5,749 nucleotides of DNA from Saprospiraceae bacterium. Its GTDB lineage: Bacteria > Bacteroidota > Bacteroidia > Chitinophagales > Saprospiraceae. Made by a program: the position numbers and the translations under genes. This document shows, in pieces, positions 5,382-5,749 of this stretch. The notes beneath the pieces are model-generated. The model had not been told where the DNA came from. It saw nothing but the letters and a program-made list of their open reading frames with translations, and made no database searches. The stretch's first letter is position 1. Every line of letters begins with the position of its first letter. The stretch is from NCBI GenBank assembly GCA_027009605.1, contig JALVCY010000034.1, forward strand, positions 1-5,749, in the 5' to 3' direction.

Positions 5382-5749
5382 GTTGAGACGTTCGCCTTTG
5401 GCTCTCAAGGTTATGACTTGTCCTCCGGACTTCGTAGTTGAGATACGCCCAGGACGTGGATCGCTAAGCACGGAGCGCAGCGTAGTGATTGGTGAGCCAA
5501 ACTGTTCCCCTGTATGCCAATGGCTCTGGATGAGATCTTCGCTAATTGAAGAAGTTGAGACGTTCGCCTTTGGCTCTCAAGGTTATGACTTGTCCTCCGG
5601 ACTTCGTAGTTGAGATTCGCCTAGGACGTGGATCGCTAAGCACGGAGCGCAGCGTAGTGATTGGTGAGCCAAACTGTTCCCCTGTATGCCAATGGCTCTG
5701 GATGAGATCTTCGCTAATTGAAGAAGTTGAGACGTTCGCCTTTGGCTCT
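5382..5749 (+). repeat. Tandem array of a 172-bp unit, running off the window
   Basis: Copy 1 is 5382-5553, copy 2 is 5554-5725, and the first 24 bp of copy 3 end the window. The two full copies differ at two positions only (GATACGCCC against GATTCGCCT, about 99 percent identity). Each unit starts GTTGAGACGTTCGCC, carries the mini-hairpins GCC-TTT-GGC and GTCC-TCC-GGAC, then GGATCGCTAAGC, GGAGCGCAGCG, GATTGGTGAGCCAAAC, and a terminal hairpin TCTTC-GCTAATT-GAAGA. The length is not a multiple of three, so translation shifts frame between copies and the array is non-coding. The near identity points to recent duplication or active homogenisation; total copy number is unknown. Confidence 0.95.

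Noticed and set aside
5236..5613. 125-residue plus-strand open frame through the start of the array
   Set aside because: It overlaps the end of ddl in another frame and translates the 172-bp unit in two different frames, so it is a by-product of the repeat.

Overview
The window looks like chromosomal DNA from a member of the Bacteroidota. The evidence is four recognisable housekeeping-type genes on the plus strand, start codons preceded by A/T-rich sequence with no Shine-Dalgarno motif, one TAnnTTTG-type -7 element, and a bifunctional-nuclease-domain protein ending in a UVR motif, an architecture common in that phylum. The repeat-rich spacers suggest a genome such as a Saprospiria-like lineage, but that finer placement is only a guess.

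Layout. Positions 1-260 hold the 3' end of a MOSC-domain (YiiM-like) gene. Positions 261-1605 are a 1.3-kb stretch with no convincing gene, packed with direct repeats, inverted repeats and palindromes. Positions 1606-3957 carry a compact cluster: etfB, etfA (24-bp gap), then a DUF151/bifunctional-nuclease protein with a UVR tail (57-bp gap). Positions 3958-4163 hold two kinds of tandem repeat: 7-bp units directly after the stop codon, then seven 17/20-bp units that each encode a mini-hairpin. A strong intrinsic-terminator-like hairpin follows at 4240-4278. A D-alanine-D-alanine ligase (ddl) lies at 4302-5288. From 5382 to the end of the window runs a tandem array of a 172-bp unit, cut off by the window edge.

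How the genes work together. EtfB and EtfA form the heterodimeric electron-transfer flavoprotein that carries electrons from acyl-CoA and related dehydrogenases to the quinone pool. The nuclease-domain protein is probably co-transcribed with them, but a shared function is not evident. Ddl makes the D-Ala-D-Ala dipeptide for peptidoglycan and appears to be a separate unit behind the terminator. No defence system, CRISPR array, tRNA or rRNA was seen.

The unusual part is the non-coding DNA. Three separate spacers (about 270-810, 4033-4163 and 5345-5749) share sequence modules: GTTGAG-type lead-ins, mini-hairpins of the form GCC-NNN-GGC and GTCC-NNN-GGAC, and the blocks GGATCGCTAAGC and GATTGGTGAGCCAAAC. 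The mini-hairpin stems change in a compensated way between units. The long spacer also holds an 88-bp MITE-like palindrome flanked by TTCG on both sides. Together these look like a dispersed, modular, structure-forming repeat family whose function and spread are unknown.
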